Translations under genes and position numbers: made by a program | Shown: one piece after another, positions 30,671 through 40,155 of the stretch | Layout: each line of letters opens with the position of its first letter | Position numbering within the stretch: position 1 is the stretch's first letter | From: Aliidiomarina sanyensis | GTDB taxonomy: Bacteria > Pseudomonadota > Gammaproteobacteria > Enterobacterales > Alteromonadaceae | Direction of reading: 5' to 3' | NCBI RefSeq assembly: GCF_003987175.1 | Contig: NZ_PIPM01000012.1 | Location: 1 to 51,962 of the forward strand | Length of the DNA: 51,962 nt | The notes under the pieces: model-generated | The model's input: the letters and a program-made list of their open reading frames with translations, nothing else | Database searches by the model: none | Told to the model about the DNA's origin: nothing

Positions 30671-32449
30671 TTAAAACTCATTGAGTTCGTGCGAGAATAG
30701 CTCTTTTGAACCAGCTTCGATACTCGGACGAAGACTGTGAATCCGCGGAAGTAACTTTGCAAAGTAGAACTTCGCAGTTTTCACCTTGGACGATGCAAAC
30801 TCGCCCAGCGCATCCTGCGCTTCGGCCACGCGCGCAATTCTCAGCCACAGATAGCCGTACACCACATATCCGACAAGGTTCAAATACTCGACCGCTACGC
30901 TATTGATGATGTTTTCATCACTTGGGACTTGCGCAAGAACTGCTTCAGTCACCTCGGTCAGTGACTTCACCGCATCGGCGAGTTGTTGATATTCAGCTGA
31001 CCACTGACCGGCATCCGCTTGCAGAAACTCCGTCATTTCGCGCAACAGCGGTTTTAACAGCTCACCTCGCGAACCAGCCACTTTCCGGCCGAGCAAGTCA
31101 AGCGCCTGAATACCGTTGGTTCCCTCATAGATTTGTGCAATTCGACAATCACGTACCCACTGTTCTTGTCCCCACTCGCGGACATAACCATGGCCACCGA
31201 GAATCTGTTGCCCAGCAATGGTTGCTTCCAATCCAGTATCGGTCATAAAGGCTTTCGCCACCGGGGTAAGAAGTTGGACGAGCGCTTCTGCATCTGCGCG
31301 ATCTTGTTCAGTTGCTGCATATTTCGCTCGGTCAAGCTGCTGACCAACGTAGGTTGAGAATGCACGTCCACCTTCGACAAACGCTTTCATGGTCAACAGC
31401 ATACGGCGAATATCACCGTGCACAATCAAAGGATCCGCTTCAGCTTGAGGCTCTTGAGTCGCTTTCGCGCCACGCCCTTGACGGCGATCCAATGCGTATT
31501 CAAGGGCCGTCCCATAGGAGCGGGCCGCCGCACCGAGACCTTGAATTCCGACCCCAAGACGTTCGTAATTCATCATGGTGAACATTGCGGCCAAACCACG
31601 GTTTGGTTCACCCACCAACCAGCCCTTTGCACCGTCAAAATTTAAAACACAGGTCGCGGACGCGTGAATCCCCATTTTGTGTTCGACTGAACCTGCAACG
31701 ACTGGATTCCGCTCACCGAGCGATCCATCTTCATTAACCAAGAATTTTGGCACCAAGAACAACGAGATCCCCTTTGTGCCCGCCGGCGCATCGGGAAGTT
31801 TTGCAAGTACAAGATGCACAATGTTATCAACTAAGTCATGTTCACCACCGGTAATGAATATCTTCGTTCCGGTCAGCGCAAATGAACCATCGGCTTGCGG
31901 TTCTGCCTTGGTCCGCAAAATTCCCAAATCCGTGCCGCAATGAGGCTCGGTTAAACACATGGTTCCGGTCCATTCTCCGGCCGCCATCCGTGGTAAATAA
32001 GTCTCTTTAAGCTCTTGGCTTGCGTGCAAGTCCAAGGTCATGATGGCACCAGCTGTCAATCCCGAATACAAACTAAAAGAGATATCTGCTGCGCACATCA
32101 TTTCTTCATACTGAGCGGACAAAGTTTTCGGTAAACCCATGCCTCCAAACTCAGGATTTGCGGTGACCCCAACCCATCCACCTTGAGCTAATTGAGCGAA
32201 TTGCTCTTTATAGCCATCTGGCGTCGTCACTTCACCATCTTTAAAAGAGATACCCTGCTCATCTGCTTGACGCGCATTCGGCGCAATCAACGTTTCCGTG
32301 AGCTTCGCAGCTTCATCCAAAATAGCGCGGGCTGTATCCGCATCCATCATCTCGGCCAGCTCAGGCATAGTGGCCCAATCTTGGCTGACTTGAAAAACAT
32401 CATGGAGCAGGAAGTTCATGTCCTGCACTGCAGCGCGATAATCAGTCAT
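30671..32449 (-). CDS. Acyl-CoA dehydrogenase (long form with C-terminal ACAD domain)
   Basis: Flavin enzyme introducing the 2,3-double bond in acyl-CoA. It has 592 residues, about 200 longer than classical acyl-CoA dehydrogenases because of an extra N-terminal part and a C-terminal helical domain. The FAD/substrate region has MCLTEPHCGTDLG (about 160) and FITGGEHDL; the active-site region is QIYEGTNGIQALDLLGRK near 435-450, with the glutamate of YEGTNG. The layout resembles the DmdC (methylmercaptopropionyl-CoA dehydrogenase) branch, but the substrate cannot be read here. GGAG is 6 bases before ATG. No other beta-oxidation gene is adjacent. Confidence 0.88.
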   Translation of the reverse strand: MTDYRAAVQDMNFLLHDVFQVSQDWATMPELAEMMDADTARAILDEAAKLTETLIAPNARQADEQGISFKDGEVTTPDGYKEQFAQLAQGGWVGVTANPEFGGMGLPKTLSAQYEEMMCAADISFSLYSGLTAGAIMTLDLHASQELKETYLPRMAAGEWTGTMCLTEPHCGTDLGILRTKAEPQADGSFALTGTKIFITGGEHDLVDNIVHLVLAKLPDAPAGTKGISLFLVPKFLVNEDGSLGERNPVVAGSVEHKMGIHASATCVLNFDGAKGWLVGEPNRGLAAMFTMMNYERLGVGIQGLGAAARSYGTALEYALDRRQGRGAKATQEPQAEADPLIVHGDIRRMLLTMKAFVEGGRAFSTYVGQQLDRAKYAATEQDRADAEALVQLLTPVAKAFMTDTGLEATIAGQQILGGHGYVREWGQEQWVRDCRIAQIYEGTNGIQALDLLGRKVAGSRGELLKPLLREMTEFLQADAGQWSAEYQQLADAVKSLTEVTEAVLAQVPSDENIINSVAVEYLNLVGYVVYGYLWLRIARVAEAQDALGEFASSKVKTAKFYFAKLLPRIHSLRPSIEAGSKELFSHELNEF

Positions 32450-32556
32450 GCGTCACTCCGGTACCTTTTCTTTGCCGCACGGCGGCACAAACGAATTTCA
32501 AACAAGCGTTTAACTTGCTCTCATCATCGCAAAGGTCGAACCAGTTCGCAAGCGCT

Positions 32557-34710
32557 TTAGTGATTCAAATCCTCGAGGGCTTCGAGACGAAAGAGGATAT
32601 CTTGGAAGCCAAACACCGTGTGAGATGGTTCAATTGCGATGACACGCAACTCACCCATTCGCTCACCTTCACGCAGCATCCGGTCATTAAGACGAATCCA
32701 CCGATCACGGGTTCTTCCACTGTACATATGGGAGTCGTAACTGAAACGAGGTAATTGTCGCAACTGGTCCCGTGGCAAGTCCTTAGCGAACGGCAAGCTT
32801 TGGGTGACCGCCTGCTGTTGAGGCGGACGCAACACATCATCAATTCCCACTTCTGCTACGGCGTTATCAAAGAGATTTCGTATATGCGCAGGTACCTCAT
32901 CTTCGGTCTGCGTTGTTTGCGTTGACTCACTAGAAGCCAAACGATTCGAGTGCGGTTCCTCTCGAGCGGTCGCTGCGTTCATTGAAGTGGTCGTTGAGGA
33001 GGTTGTCGAACCACTCGCACTCGGAATCGCGCGTCGCTGAAGGGGAATAACGAGGGTTTCCATCCGGGCGGTAAGCGCCCCTTCTTCAGTCAGTGTGGTG
33101 GGCACAAAGACCGGGCTTGGCCGAGCCAAAGTCGGTCGGCTCGCATAGAAACCTGCACTTAAGTAGGCCAGCTCAACATCCGTCAAATAGCTCTCGTCCT
33201 CCTCATGCATCCTTGCTGTCACCGTGCGACCAAGACTGGCGCGCAGCCAACTCAGCTGTTGTTCAAGAGATGCGTTTCGAAGCGAAAACGGTAGATACTC
33301 TTGGACGCCCTCGCGGAGCCATTGCCGGAAGTTTTGATCGTCGGGAAGTTGCCAAAATACCAGAGCTCGACCACTCCAGAATCTGCGCAACTCGCTCGCC
33401 GTGAGCTGGTGCGTTCCACGAATATCGACCACCTCAAAATACTGCATCCCATTATCTTGAGTGACCACGCCGTTAAGTAAGAGCCACAGGTCGGGAGATT
33501 CTGTTTCGAGAAGCGCGGGGAAATCAAGCTGGACAAGTTGATCAAGAGTAAAATTCGCCCGCACACAAGCAAGATTGAGGGATTCTAATTCTTCACAGGC
33601 GCGCGGCCCTGAAATGTAGCTAGCGACTTGCCAACGATCCGCTAACATCTTGAGCATTGCGCCCGCAGGCAGGCCGCGCAGGCGGAAATCTCGGATTTCA
33701 GATTTCTCGAGCTCTTGTTGCTGCGCTTCTAACCGGGCTTGTTGTTCGGCTATACGAGCACGTTGTATTTCGTCTGGCGTCGAGGCCGGCCACAGAAGCC
33801 ACACAAACAACCCGAGAAGAGCAACTGCTATCACCCCGCCCGCAGGCAGTAGGAATTTTTTGCGAGTCCGTGACGATGGATTGGTCGTTGTGTGGCTCAT
33901 AGGCACAAAACTTAACGACTCGGCAGCAGCAGAGACGATCGCTTTAGTGACCTTTCGGGTTTCCTGACGCGCAGCCATCTGTAAGGCACGATCGCACACT
34001 AAATTGATCAGTCGCGGTGTGCCCTGACTAAATTGAAATGCTCGCTTAATCGCTGCAGACTCAAAGATATCGGGACGACCGCCCACACATTTTAGGCGAT
34101 GCTGGATGTAGGCTTCGGTTTCACGTTCGGTGAGTGGCAAAAGGTGGTACCGCGCGACAATCCGCTGAGCCACTTGGCGAAGCTCGCGCCGCTGAAGAAG
34201 CTCCTGCAGCTCCGGCTGGCCAATCAAGACAACACTCAGGAGCTTGCGCGAATTCGTCTCGAGATTGGTCAGCAAACGAAGTTGCTCCAGAACCGACGGG
34301 AGTAGATGTTGCGCTTCGTCAATCAGCACAACCGGATTCCGGCCTTTCGCGCTGGCTTCTTGCAGAAACCGACTTAGATGGTCTGTCAGCCGCTTCAACG
34401 AAGCTTTTTCATGCCGCCCAGGGATTCCAAACTGGTCACAAATCGTCGCGAGCAGCTCGCGTTCACTGAGCATGGGATTGAGTACGAACGCCACATCGAC
34501 TTGTTCACCGAGCTCTTCAAGTACCGCCCGAGACAGCGTTGTCTTTCCGGTTCCGACTTCGCCCGTGAGTAACAGAAACCCACCACTACCGAGCAGCCCA
34601 TTGCGCAAATGTTCGAGACCCTCTTGGTGGCGAGGGCCCAGAAATAAAAAGTCGGGATCTGGGGCGATTGAAAACGGGACTTGTTCAAAGCCGAAATAAT
34701 CGTGATACAT
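32557..34710 (-). CDS. GspA-GspB fusion, type II secretion secretin-assembly ATPase
   Basis: 717 residues from ATG at 34710 (MYHDYFGFEQVPFSIAPDPD, the usual ExeA/GspA start). Domains in order: AAA ATPase (Walker A GEVGTGKTT about 50-58, Walker B VVLIDEAQ about 127-134), one membrane helix (about 286-308), a periplasmic C39-peptidase-like region (about 342-480), a degenerate peptidoglycan-binding region (about 482-546), a Ser/Thr-rich linker, and a GspB C-terminal domain (about 654-717, with WIRLNDRMLREGERM). In Aeromonas ExeA and ExeB are separate proteins that let the ExeD secretin assemble through peptidoglycan; here both appear in one chain. No other gsp genes are in the window. Confidence 0.85.
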   Translation of the reverse strand: MYHDYFGFEQVPFSIAPDPDFLFLGPRHQEGLEHLRNGLLGSGGFLLLTGEVGTGKTTLSRAVLEELGEQVDVAFVLNPMLSERELLATICDQFGIPGRHEKASLKRLTDHLSRFLQEASAKGRNPVVLIDEAQHLLPSVLEQLRLLTNLETNSRKLLSVVLIGQPELQELLQRRELRQVAQRIVARYHLLPLTERETEAYIQHRLKCVGGRPDIFESAAIKRAFQFSQGTPRLINLVCDRALQMAARQETRKVTKAIVSAAAESLSFVPMSHTTTNPSSRTRKKFLLPAGGVIAVALLGLFVWLLWPASTPDEIQRARIAEQQARLEAQQQELEKSEIRDFRLRGLPAGAMLKMLADRWQVASYISGPRACEELESLNLACVRANFTLDQLVQLDFPALLETESPDLWLLLNGVVTQDNGMQYFEVVDIRGTHQLTASELRRFWSGRALVFWQLPDDQNFRQWLREGVQEYLPFSLRNASLEQQLSWLRASLGRTVTARMHEEDESYLTDVELAYLSAGFYASRPTLARPSPVFVPTTLTEEGALTARMETLVIPLQRRAIPSASGSTTSSTTTSMNAATAREEPHSNRLASSESTQTTQTEDEVPAHIRNLFDNAVAEVGIDDVLRPPQQQAVTQSLPFAKDLPRDQLRQLPRFSYDSHMYSGRTRDRWIRLNDRMLREGERMGELRVIAIEPSHTVFGFQDILFRLEALEDLNH

Positions 34711-34901
34711 ACCGAAACTCAATGGGCGCGAATACTTCAAAGTAACAGTCCTTGTGAATCCTTGCAATACGGCCCTTGCATTGCAGCAGAAGTTCCCCGA
34801 TCATCAAATAGAACCTATGATAAAACATTCCGATAAGCATTGTGCGGGGCTTGAAGAAGCGTTTCCTAACAGGCGTTTAGAACCCGATGGAAGATTCAAA
34901 T

Positions 34902-36098
34902 ATGGATAAGCAAGACCCCTTACGCGGGATTACCTATTATCTTGTCGGTGGTGCAGTGCGCGATGCTTTGCTCAACCTCCCAGTGATTGAGCGCGACTAT
35001 GTCGTCGTTGGAAGCACCCCGAATGCGCTCTTAACGCGTGGCTTCGTCCCGGTCGGGCAGGATTTTCCGGTCTTTTTGCATCCTATTTCAAAAGAAGAAT
35101 ATGCCTTGGCTCGCACCGAACGAAAGTCGGGGCGTGGATACACAGGATTTGTTTGTGATGCATCTGAAGATGTCACACTTGAAGAGGATCTCTTGCGGCG
35201 GGATCTCACCATTAATGCTATCGCTCAAGACAAGAACGGTCAGCTGATCGATCCCTTCAACGGTCTGAAGGACCTTGAAACGCGCACGCTCCGTCACGTA
35301 TCTGAAGCCTTCGTTGAAGACCCTTTGCGGGTCCTGCGGGTAGCCCGCTTCGCCGCGCGCTTCGCCCATCTGGGCTTTACCATTGCGGATGATACCTTGG
35401 CTCTTATGAAAATGCTTGCGGGCAGTGGTGAACTCACGAGCCTAACCCCAGAACGTGTTTGGATGGAGACCGAAAAGGCCCTCACGACCGATGCACCGGC
35501 TGTTTATTTTGAGGTTCTTAAGGAATGCAAAGCATTCGATGCGCTTTTCCCCGAGTTTCATTCCGGAACAAGAACAACCCACCAACACTCACGGTTTATG
35601 CCCGCATTGCGTGCAACCCATAAGCAAGGTGCTGCTCCAGTCGTGCGGTTTATCGTTGCGCAAGCTGATCTGAATCAGTGGCAGGACGAAACAAGTCAAA
35701 AACGTTTTTCGCTTACCCAGAAGATGCGGCCACCAAAACTTCATGAGGAACTCGCAATCGCCGGAAGTCAGTTGTGTGATGCATTCGCCAAAAGCACACT
35801 CTCGGCCGAAGCACTATTGAACGCCCTGCACGGATTGGATGCTTTTCGACGCCCCGAGCGTTGGGAGTACGTTCGTGAAGCATTGATCTTTATTTCCTCA
35901 CAACGAGACTGGGAAAATCGGGCAGACCTCGTTGTGTTCTCAAATGCCCTCGTGCTTCTCAATTCACTCAAGGTCAAAGATGTGATTGCCGAAGGCTATC
36001 AACATCAAGCGATCGGCCAAGAGTTGGACCGCCGCCGCACCCAGATCCTTGCTTCCGCTCTTATTGATCATGAAGCGGCACAAGGCTCACATGAGTAA
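34902..36098 (+). CDS. cca: CCA tRNA nucleotidyltransferase (class II), HD domain degenerate
   Basis: Adds or repairs the CCA end of tRNAs. About 398 residues. The head domain has [20 protein letters not shown]: the metal motif is E-R-D instead of the usual [28 protein letters not shown] and [21 protein letters not shown] are intact, as is [14 protein letters not shown]. After LFPEFHSGT the sequence leaves the E. coli pattern: the His-Asp motif (CHDLGK) of the phosphohydrolase domain is missing, replaced by VAQADLNQW. The start is ATG 34902, with GGAAGA 7 bases upstream; ATG 34887 is possible. Its 3' end overlaps folK by 38 bases. Confidence 0.9.
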   Translation: MDKQDPLRGITYYLVGGAVRDALLNLPVIERDYVVVGSTPNALLTRGFVPVGQDFPVFLHPISKEEYALARTERKSGRGYTGFVCDASEDVTLEEDLLRRDLTINAIAQDKNGQLIDPFNGLKDLETRTLRHVSEAFVEDPLRVLRVARFAARFAHLGFTIADDTLALMKMLAGSGELTSLTPERVWMETEKALTTDAPAVYFEVLKECKAFDALFPEFHSGTRTTHQHSRFMPALRATHKQGAAPVVRFIVAQADLNQWQDETSQKRFSLTQKMRPPKLHEELAIAGSQLCDAFAKSTLSAEALLNALHGLDAFRRPERWEYVREALIFISSQRDWENRADLVVFSNALVLLNSLKVKDVIAEGYQHQAIGQELDRRRTQILASALIDHEAAQGSHE

Positions 36099-36612
36099 CT
36101 TTTTGTATATTGACTCCGCTATGGCGCGCTGCAAAACGACGCCATAGTTCAGCGTACGTGTCACCGCACACAGGATGTTTCCCATGCGGTGCTAACTCGC
36201 TCAGTGGCTTCAAAACAAACGGGCTTGTGAGAATTTCTGCGCGGGGCAAGGCAGGCTCCAAATCGCCCCGATGCGATTGCACGCAATCCCCGTAGGTCAG
36301 AATATCGATATCCAAAGTACGAGAGCTAAATTTCTCTGCATCCGGCGGTCGTCCATAGCGCGATTCAATCATTCGAATCTTAGCTTGTACGTCAGCTAAG
36401 CACATCGACGTTTTCACCCGTGTGACCAAATTGTAAAAAGGCGGACCTTCAAAGCCAAGGGCTTCACTTTCATAGACGCTCGAACAGGTCATCGGCGTCT
36501 CATGGAACAGCGCAGCAAGCTCTCGGACCGCAGCTTGAACATGTTTCTCGCGTTGAAGGTTGCTTCCGATCCCAAAGAAAACTAGAACGTCATCTGAACT
36601 TCCCGTGCTCAT
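36061..36612 (-). CDS. folK: 2-amino-4-hydroxy-6-hydroxymethyldihydropteridine diphosphokinase FolK
   Basis: Transfers pyrophosphate from ATP to 6-hydroxymethyl-dihydropterin in folate synthesis. It has 183 residues. [13 protein letters not shown] at the start, [20 protein letters not shown] (about 45-64), [21 protein letters not shown] with the metal-binding DxD (about 90-105), and [19 protein letters not shown] follow the family exactly. The ATG at 36612 shares a base with the folB TGA; the two successive folate enzymes are thus coupled. The 3' end reaches 38 bases into the oppositely oriented cca gene. Confidence 0.94.
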   Translation of the reverse strand: MSTGSSDDVLVFFGIGSNLQREKHVQAAVRELAALFHETPMTCSSVYESEALGFEGPPFYNLVTRVKTSMCLADVQAKIRMIESRYGRPPDAEKFSSRTLDIDILTYGDCVQSHRGDLEPALPRAEILTSPFVLKPLSELAPHGKHPVCGDTYAELWRRFAARHSGVNIQKVTHVSLVPLHDQ

Positions 36613-37043
36613 CACGACGCACTGTCTCCTGCCCTGCGTGTAATCGTCACCGACACGCTACGAGCCGACTCGATGGCCGTGGGCTTAGCCACCTTTACCC
36701 GCAATAGCGCAACCCCGAATTCCCGGCAGACCTGCTCTGCGATCATTTCTGCCACTTCTTCAATCAATCCATAGGGCCTTGCTTGAATCCATTGCGTGAC
36801 GGCCCGACTAACACGATCATAGTCAAGTGCATCTGTCAGTTCGCCAGACGCCGCGGGGACGCGATTGGGCCAAGCCATCATCAGATCAATAAACAAGGGC
36901 TGTTTGATCTCCTTTTCCCAATCAAACACACCAATCACCGCAGCCACTTCCAATCCTTCAATTGCAATGTGATCGCTATTCAATAGACAATTGAAATCAT
37001 TGGCGCTATCCGGCATTTCGTTGTATTCCATGGTTTGTCTCAT
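36612..37043 (-). CDS. folB: Dihydroneopterin aldolase FolB
   Basis: Cleaves 7,8-dihydroneopterin to 6-hydroxymethyl-dihydropterin and glycolaldehyde, or epimerises it. 143 residues as read from ATG 37043. The core from IAIEGLEVAAVIGVFDWEKE matches E. coli FolB, then PLFIDLMMAW, YGLIEEVAEMIAEQV and RVKVAKPTAI. Compared with E. coli (start MDIVFIEQLSV), about 23 extra residues precede the core; alternative starts at 37031, 37016 or a TTG nearer the core are possible, none with a good RBS. The FolK/FolB pair lies beside plsY and tsaD as in E. coli. Confidence 0.9.
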   Translation of the reverse strand: MRQTMEYNEMPDSANDFNCLLNSDHIAIEGLEVAAVIGVFDWEKEIKQPLFIDLMMAWPNRVPAASGELTDALDYDRVSRAVTQWIQARPYGLIEEVAEMIAEQVCREFGVALLRVKVAKPTAIESARSVSVTITRRAGDSAS

Positions 37044-37274
37044 GCTTCTGATGGTGGATTAAAATATCGTCTCGGAGCGTCTCACACGCTAGGCACGTGA
37101 CGTGTCACAAAATGTTACAGTTTTTATGCCAAGGTTCGAAGCCAATCCAACAGGTCGGATAGCTTTTGTACAATAAACCTCGTATCCTTGACCGCAAATC
37201 CGCATTAGTTGGCGCATCTTAACGCGCAGCCTTTTGCGCAACAAGAGTAACGCAACTAGGACTTGCCCTACCCC

Positions 37275-37880
37275 ATGTCTGCATTGGCCATTCTCATGAT
37301 CGTTTTTGCCTATCTGCTAGGTTCCATCAGCAGCGCTGTGATCATGTGCAAAATTTTCGGTTTGGACGACCCTCGCTTACGTGGCTCTGGAAATCCGGGC
37401 GCAACGAATGTTTATCGTCTCGGGGGACCTATTCCAGCTGGGATGACCCTGCTATTTGACGTATTGAAGGGGATGATACCGGTCTGGAGCGGTTACTTAC
37501 TTGGTCTGCCCCCCATTATTTTGGGTTTAGTCGCGATTGCTGCGTGCTTGGGGCATATCTATCCACTGTTTTTTAAGTTTCAGGGCGGAAAGGCTGTGGC
37601 GACTGCGCTTGGTGCCATGTTCCCAGTCGCCACGGAGATGGCCCTACTACTTATTGTGACGTGGGGGCTCGTGTTCTGGATGAGTCGAGTGTCGTCTCTC
37701 GCAGCGCTGGTCACCGTCGCGCTCTCCCCCTTGTACGCATGGCTTATTAAACCGCAATATACGATTCCCGCAATTATGCTTGCGGCTCTGATTATTTGGC
37801 GTCATCGAACCAACATCAAGCGCCTTTGGCTCGGCACCGAAGTGAGCTTTCGCACATCGACTAAAAACCGAAAAAAATAA
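37275..37880 (+). CDS. plsY: Glycerol-3-phosphate acyltransferase PlsY
   Basis: Inner-membrane enzyme that transfers the acyl group of acyl-phosphate to glycerol 3-phosphate, the first step of phospholipid synthesis. 201 residues from ATG 37275. The three signature motifs are present: [12 protein letters not shown] (about 38-49), [21 protein letters not shown] (about 95-115) and [15 protein letters not shown] near the C-terminus. Five or so membrane helices. Divergent from folB across 231 bp, which contains a TACAAT at 37169-37174 and a GTGAC-GT-GTCAC inverted repeat at 37097-37108. Its stop codon touches that of tsaD. Confidence 0.95.
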   Translation: MSALAILMIVFAYLLGSISSAVIMCKIFGLDDPRLRGSGNPGATNVYRLGGPIPAGMTLLFDVLKGMIPVWSGYLLGLPPIILGLVAIAACLGHIYPLFFKFQGGKAVATALGAMFPVATEMALLLIVTWGLVFWMSRVSSLAALVTVALSPLYAWLIKPQYTIPAIMLAALIIWRHRTNIKRLWLGTEVSFRTSTKNRKK

Positions 37881-38894
37881 TCAGAGCTGTGGGAGTTCAA
37901 CCAGGGGCCACCGGGGTCTGACGCGGACACCCAGCCCCTCTTGGGCGCCAGCCTTCAAACGGATCGCTCCAGCAAGGGCAATCATCGCTCCATTGTCAGT
38001 ACAAAACTCGGGACGCGGATAGAACACCTCTCCACCTATCTCTTGCATGGATTGCGCCAAAGCTTCCCGTAAACGCACGTTTGCACTGACACCACCGGCC
38101 ATGACCAGCCGCTTTAGGCCAGTCTGTTCCAGTGCGCGCCGGCACTTAATCAGAAGGGTATCAACCACCGCATCCTCGAATGCACGAGCAATATCCGCAT
38201 GACAGCTCGGGTCATTACCATATTTTGCAATGGCTTGCGCTGCTGCCGTTTTCAATCCGCTAAACGAAAAATTCAAACCCGGTTTATCAGTCATCGGACG
38301 GGGAAATTGAAAGCGATCCGGGTTTCCTGTCGTTGCCAACTTAGCCAAGCGCGGACCACCTGGATAATCAAGCCCTAACAACTTTGCTGTCTTGTCGAAA
38401 GCTTCTCCCGCTGCATCATCAACAGATTCGCCCAACAATTCGTAGTGACCAATCCCATCCACACGAACCAACTGGGTATGCCCACCGGATACCAACAGCG
38501 CAATAAAAGGGAAGTCAGGGCGCTTTTCTTCCAGCATCGGGGCCAAAAGATGCCCTTCCATGTGATGGACTCCCACAGCAGGCACCTGCCAACCAAAAGC
38601 GAGACTGCGCCCAATGGTCGCACCCACCAATAAAGCACCAATCAACCCTGGGCCGGCTGTGTAAGCCACGCCATCAATATCGGTGGCAAGTAAATTAGCA
38701 TCTTGCAACGCCTGTTCAATCAAAGGGAGCGTTTTACGAACGTGATCCCGTGAAGCGAGTTCTGGAACCACGCCCCCGTAATCTGCATGCAATTTCACTT
38801 GGCTGTACAATGTATTGGCGAGAAGTCCATGCTCAGTGTCATAGATCGCAATCCCCGTTTCATCACAACTCGTTTCAATTCCCAATACACGCAT
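37881..38894 (-). CDS. tsaD: tRNA N6-threonylcarbamoyladenosine synthase subunit TsaD
   Basis: Catalytic subunit of the TsaBDE complex that makes t6A37 in ANN-decoding tRNAs. 337 residues from ATG 38894 ([14 protein letters not shown]), identical in length to E. coli TsaD; an upstream TTG (38915) contains the RBS region. ASKHA nucleotide-binding folds are present; metal-binding His residues are in [10 protein letters not shown] (about 107-116). [15 protein letters not shown] and [13 protein letters not shown] are all conserved. In many gammaproteobacteria rpsU-dnaG-rpoD lies upstream of this gene; here pilT and its terminator do. Confidence 0.97.
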   Translation of the reverse strand: MRVLGIETSCDETGIAIYDTEHGLLANTLYSQVKLHADYGGVVPELASRDHVRKTLPLIEQALQDANLLATDIDGVAYTAGPGLIGALLVGATIGRSLAFGWQVPAVGVHHMEGHLLAPMLEEKRPDFPFIALLVSGGHTQLVRVDGIGHYELLGESVDDAAGEAFDKTAKLLGLDYPGGPRLAKLATTGNPDRFQFPRPMTDKPGLNFSFSGLKTAAAQAIAKYGNDPSCHADIARAFEDAVVDTLLIKCRRALEQTGLKRLVMAGGVSANVRLREALAQSMQEIGGEVFYPRPEFCTDNGAMIALAGAIRLKAGAQEGLGVRVRPRWPLVELPQL

Positions 38895-38938
38895 GCGCTT
38901 TACTTCTCTTCCCAAGGCGTCTTCAGATTTTAACCGAC

Positions 38939-38993
38939 AAAAAATACGGGGACTTTGGTAAACCCGCAGCGCGCAAGTTTATCAAAGTCCCCG
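38939..38993 (-). terminator. Terminator after pilT
   Basis: Long hairpin: CGGGGACTTTG (38947-38957) pairs with CAAAGTCCCCG (38983-38993), continued inward by GTAAAC/GTTTAT. The minus strand then reads TATTTTTTG. It lies 21 bases after the pilT stop. Confidence 0.9.
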
Positions 38994-39013
38994 CAGTGGA
39001 AGAAGTAATTCCG

Positions 39014-40045
39014 TTACTCGCCAATCATGCCCAGTTTTGAACGGACTTGTGCAGCGGAAATATGGCCGGCATCGCGCAGTTTTGTAAGCGATTGCTCCAT
39101 GGTCTGCATTCCAAGCGCACCACCGGTTTGAATCGCGGAATACATCTGGGCAACTTTGTCTTCCCGAATCAAATTCTTTATCGCGTGGGTTGCCAGCATA
39201 ATCTCATAAGATGCAATTCGTCCTCCTCCTTGCTTCTTCAGGAGTAACTGCGCAATGACCGCCCGGAGCGACTCAGACAACATCGAACGCACCATGGCCT
39301 TCTCATCCCCCGGGAATACATCAATAATCCGGTCAATTGATTTTGGCGCCGAGGTAGTGTGCAGGGTTGCAAACACCAAGTGGCCTGTTTCAGCCGCTGT
39401 CAGTGCCAACCGAATGGTTTCCAAATCCCGTAGCTCCCCCACCAAAATAACGTCCGGATCCTCCCGGAGCGCCACGCGTAAAGCCGCATTAAAACTGTGA
39501 GTATCCCGGTGAACCTCACGTTGGTTAATCAATGACCGTTTATTTTTATGCACAAATTCGATCGGATCTTCGACGGTTAAAATGTGATAAGGAAAGTTGT
39601 CATTAATGTAATCCACCATTGCAGCTAAGGTGGTCGACTTACCCGAACCCGTCGGCCCTGTGACCAATACTAACCCCCGTGGGAATTCAGCAATTTTTTG
39701 AAGAATTGAGGGAGCCTTCAGTTCTTCCAAGTTCATCACATGGTCAGGGATGGTCCGGAACGCAGCGGCGGGCCCATATTGCTGCATGTAAACGTTCGCA
39801 CGAAAGCGCGCCAACCCAGTGATCTCAAATGAAAAATCAACCTCTAACTTCTCCTTGAACTCGCGCATTTGGCGTTCGTTCATAATCGAAAAAACCATCT
39901 CTTGGACAGTGTGAGAAGCAAGGGGCGCTGTGTTAAGCTTGATGAGGTCGCCATCAACGCGGATAACTGCGGGTGAGCCGGAAGAGATGTGAACGTCAGA
40001 TGCATCGTGCGTTACTGCGTACTTGAGAAGTTCATTGATATCCAT
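39014..40045 (-). CDS. pilT: Type IV pilus retraction ATPase PilT
   Basis: Hexameric cytoplasmic ATPase that powers pilus depolymerisation (twitching). 343 residues. PAS-like N-terminal domain (MDINELLKYAVTHDASDVHIS), Walker A GPTGSGKSTT near 132, Asp box LTVEDPIEFVH, Walker B VGELRDLETI and His box HLVFATLHTTSA. The C-terminal part keeps the ASYEIML segment. Divergent from yggS-proC-yggT, the same neighbourhood as in Pseudomonas. No other pilus genes are in the window. Confidence 0.96.
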   Translation of the reverse strand: MDINELLKYAVTHDASDVHISSGSPAVIRVDGDLIKLNTAPLASHTVQEMVFSIMNERQMREFKEKLEVDFSFEITGLARFRANVYMQQYGPAAAFRTIPDHVMNLEELKAPSILQKIAEFPRGLVLVTGPTGSGKSTTLAAMVDYINDNFPYHILTVEDPIEFVHKNKRSLINQREVHRDTHSFNAALRVALREDPDVILVGELRDLETIRLALTAAETGHLVFATLHTTSAPKSIDRIIDVFPGDEKAMVRSMLSESLRAVIAQLLLKKQGGGRIASYEIMLATHAIKNLIREDKVAQMYSAIQTGGALGMQTMEQSLTKLRDAGHISAAQVRSKLGMIGE

Positions 40046-40155
40046 AATTTCGATTCTTCTTTTATCAAATGTAAATGGCAGGTGCGTGAATGTGGGACAC
40101 GCAAAAATTCCCTTGCATGTAATCTAGCTCTTTTTTGCCCAGAGGTCTTTACTAT

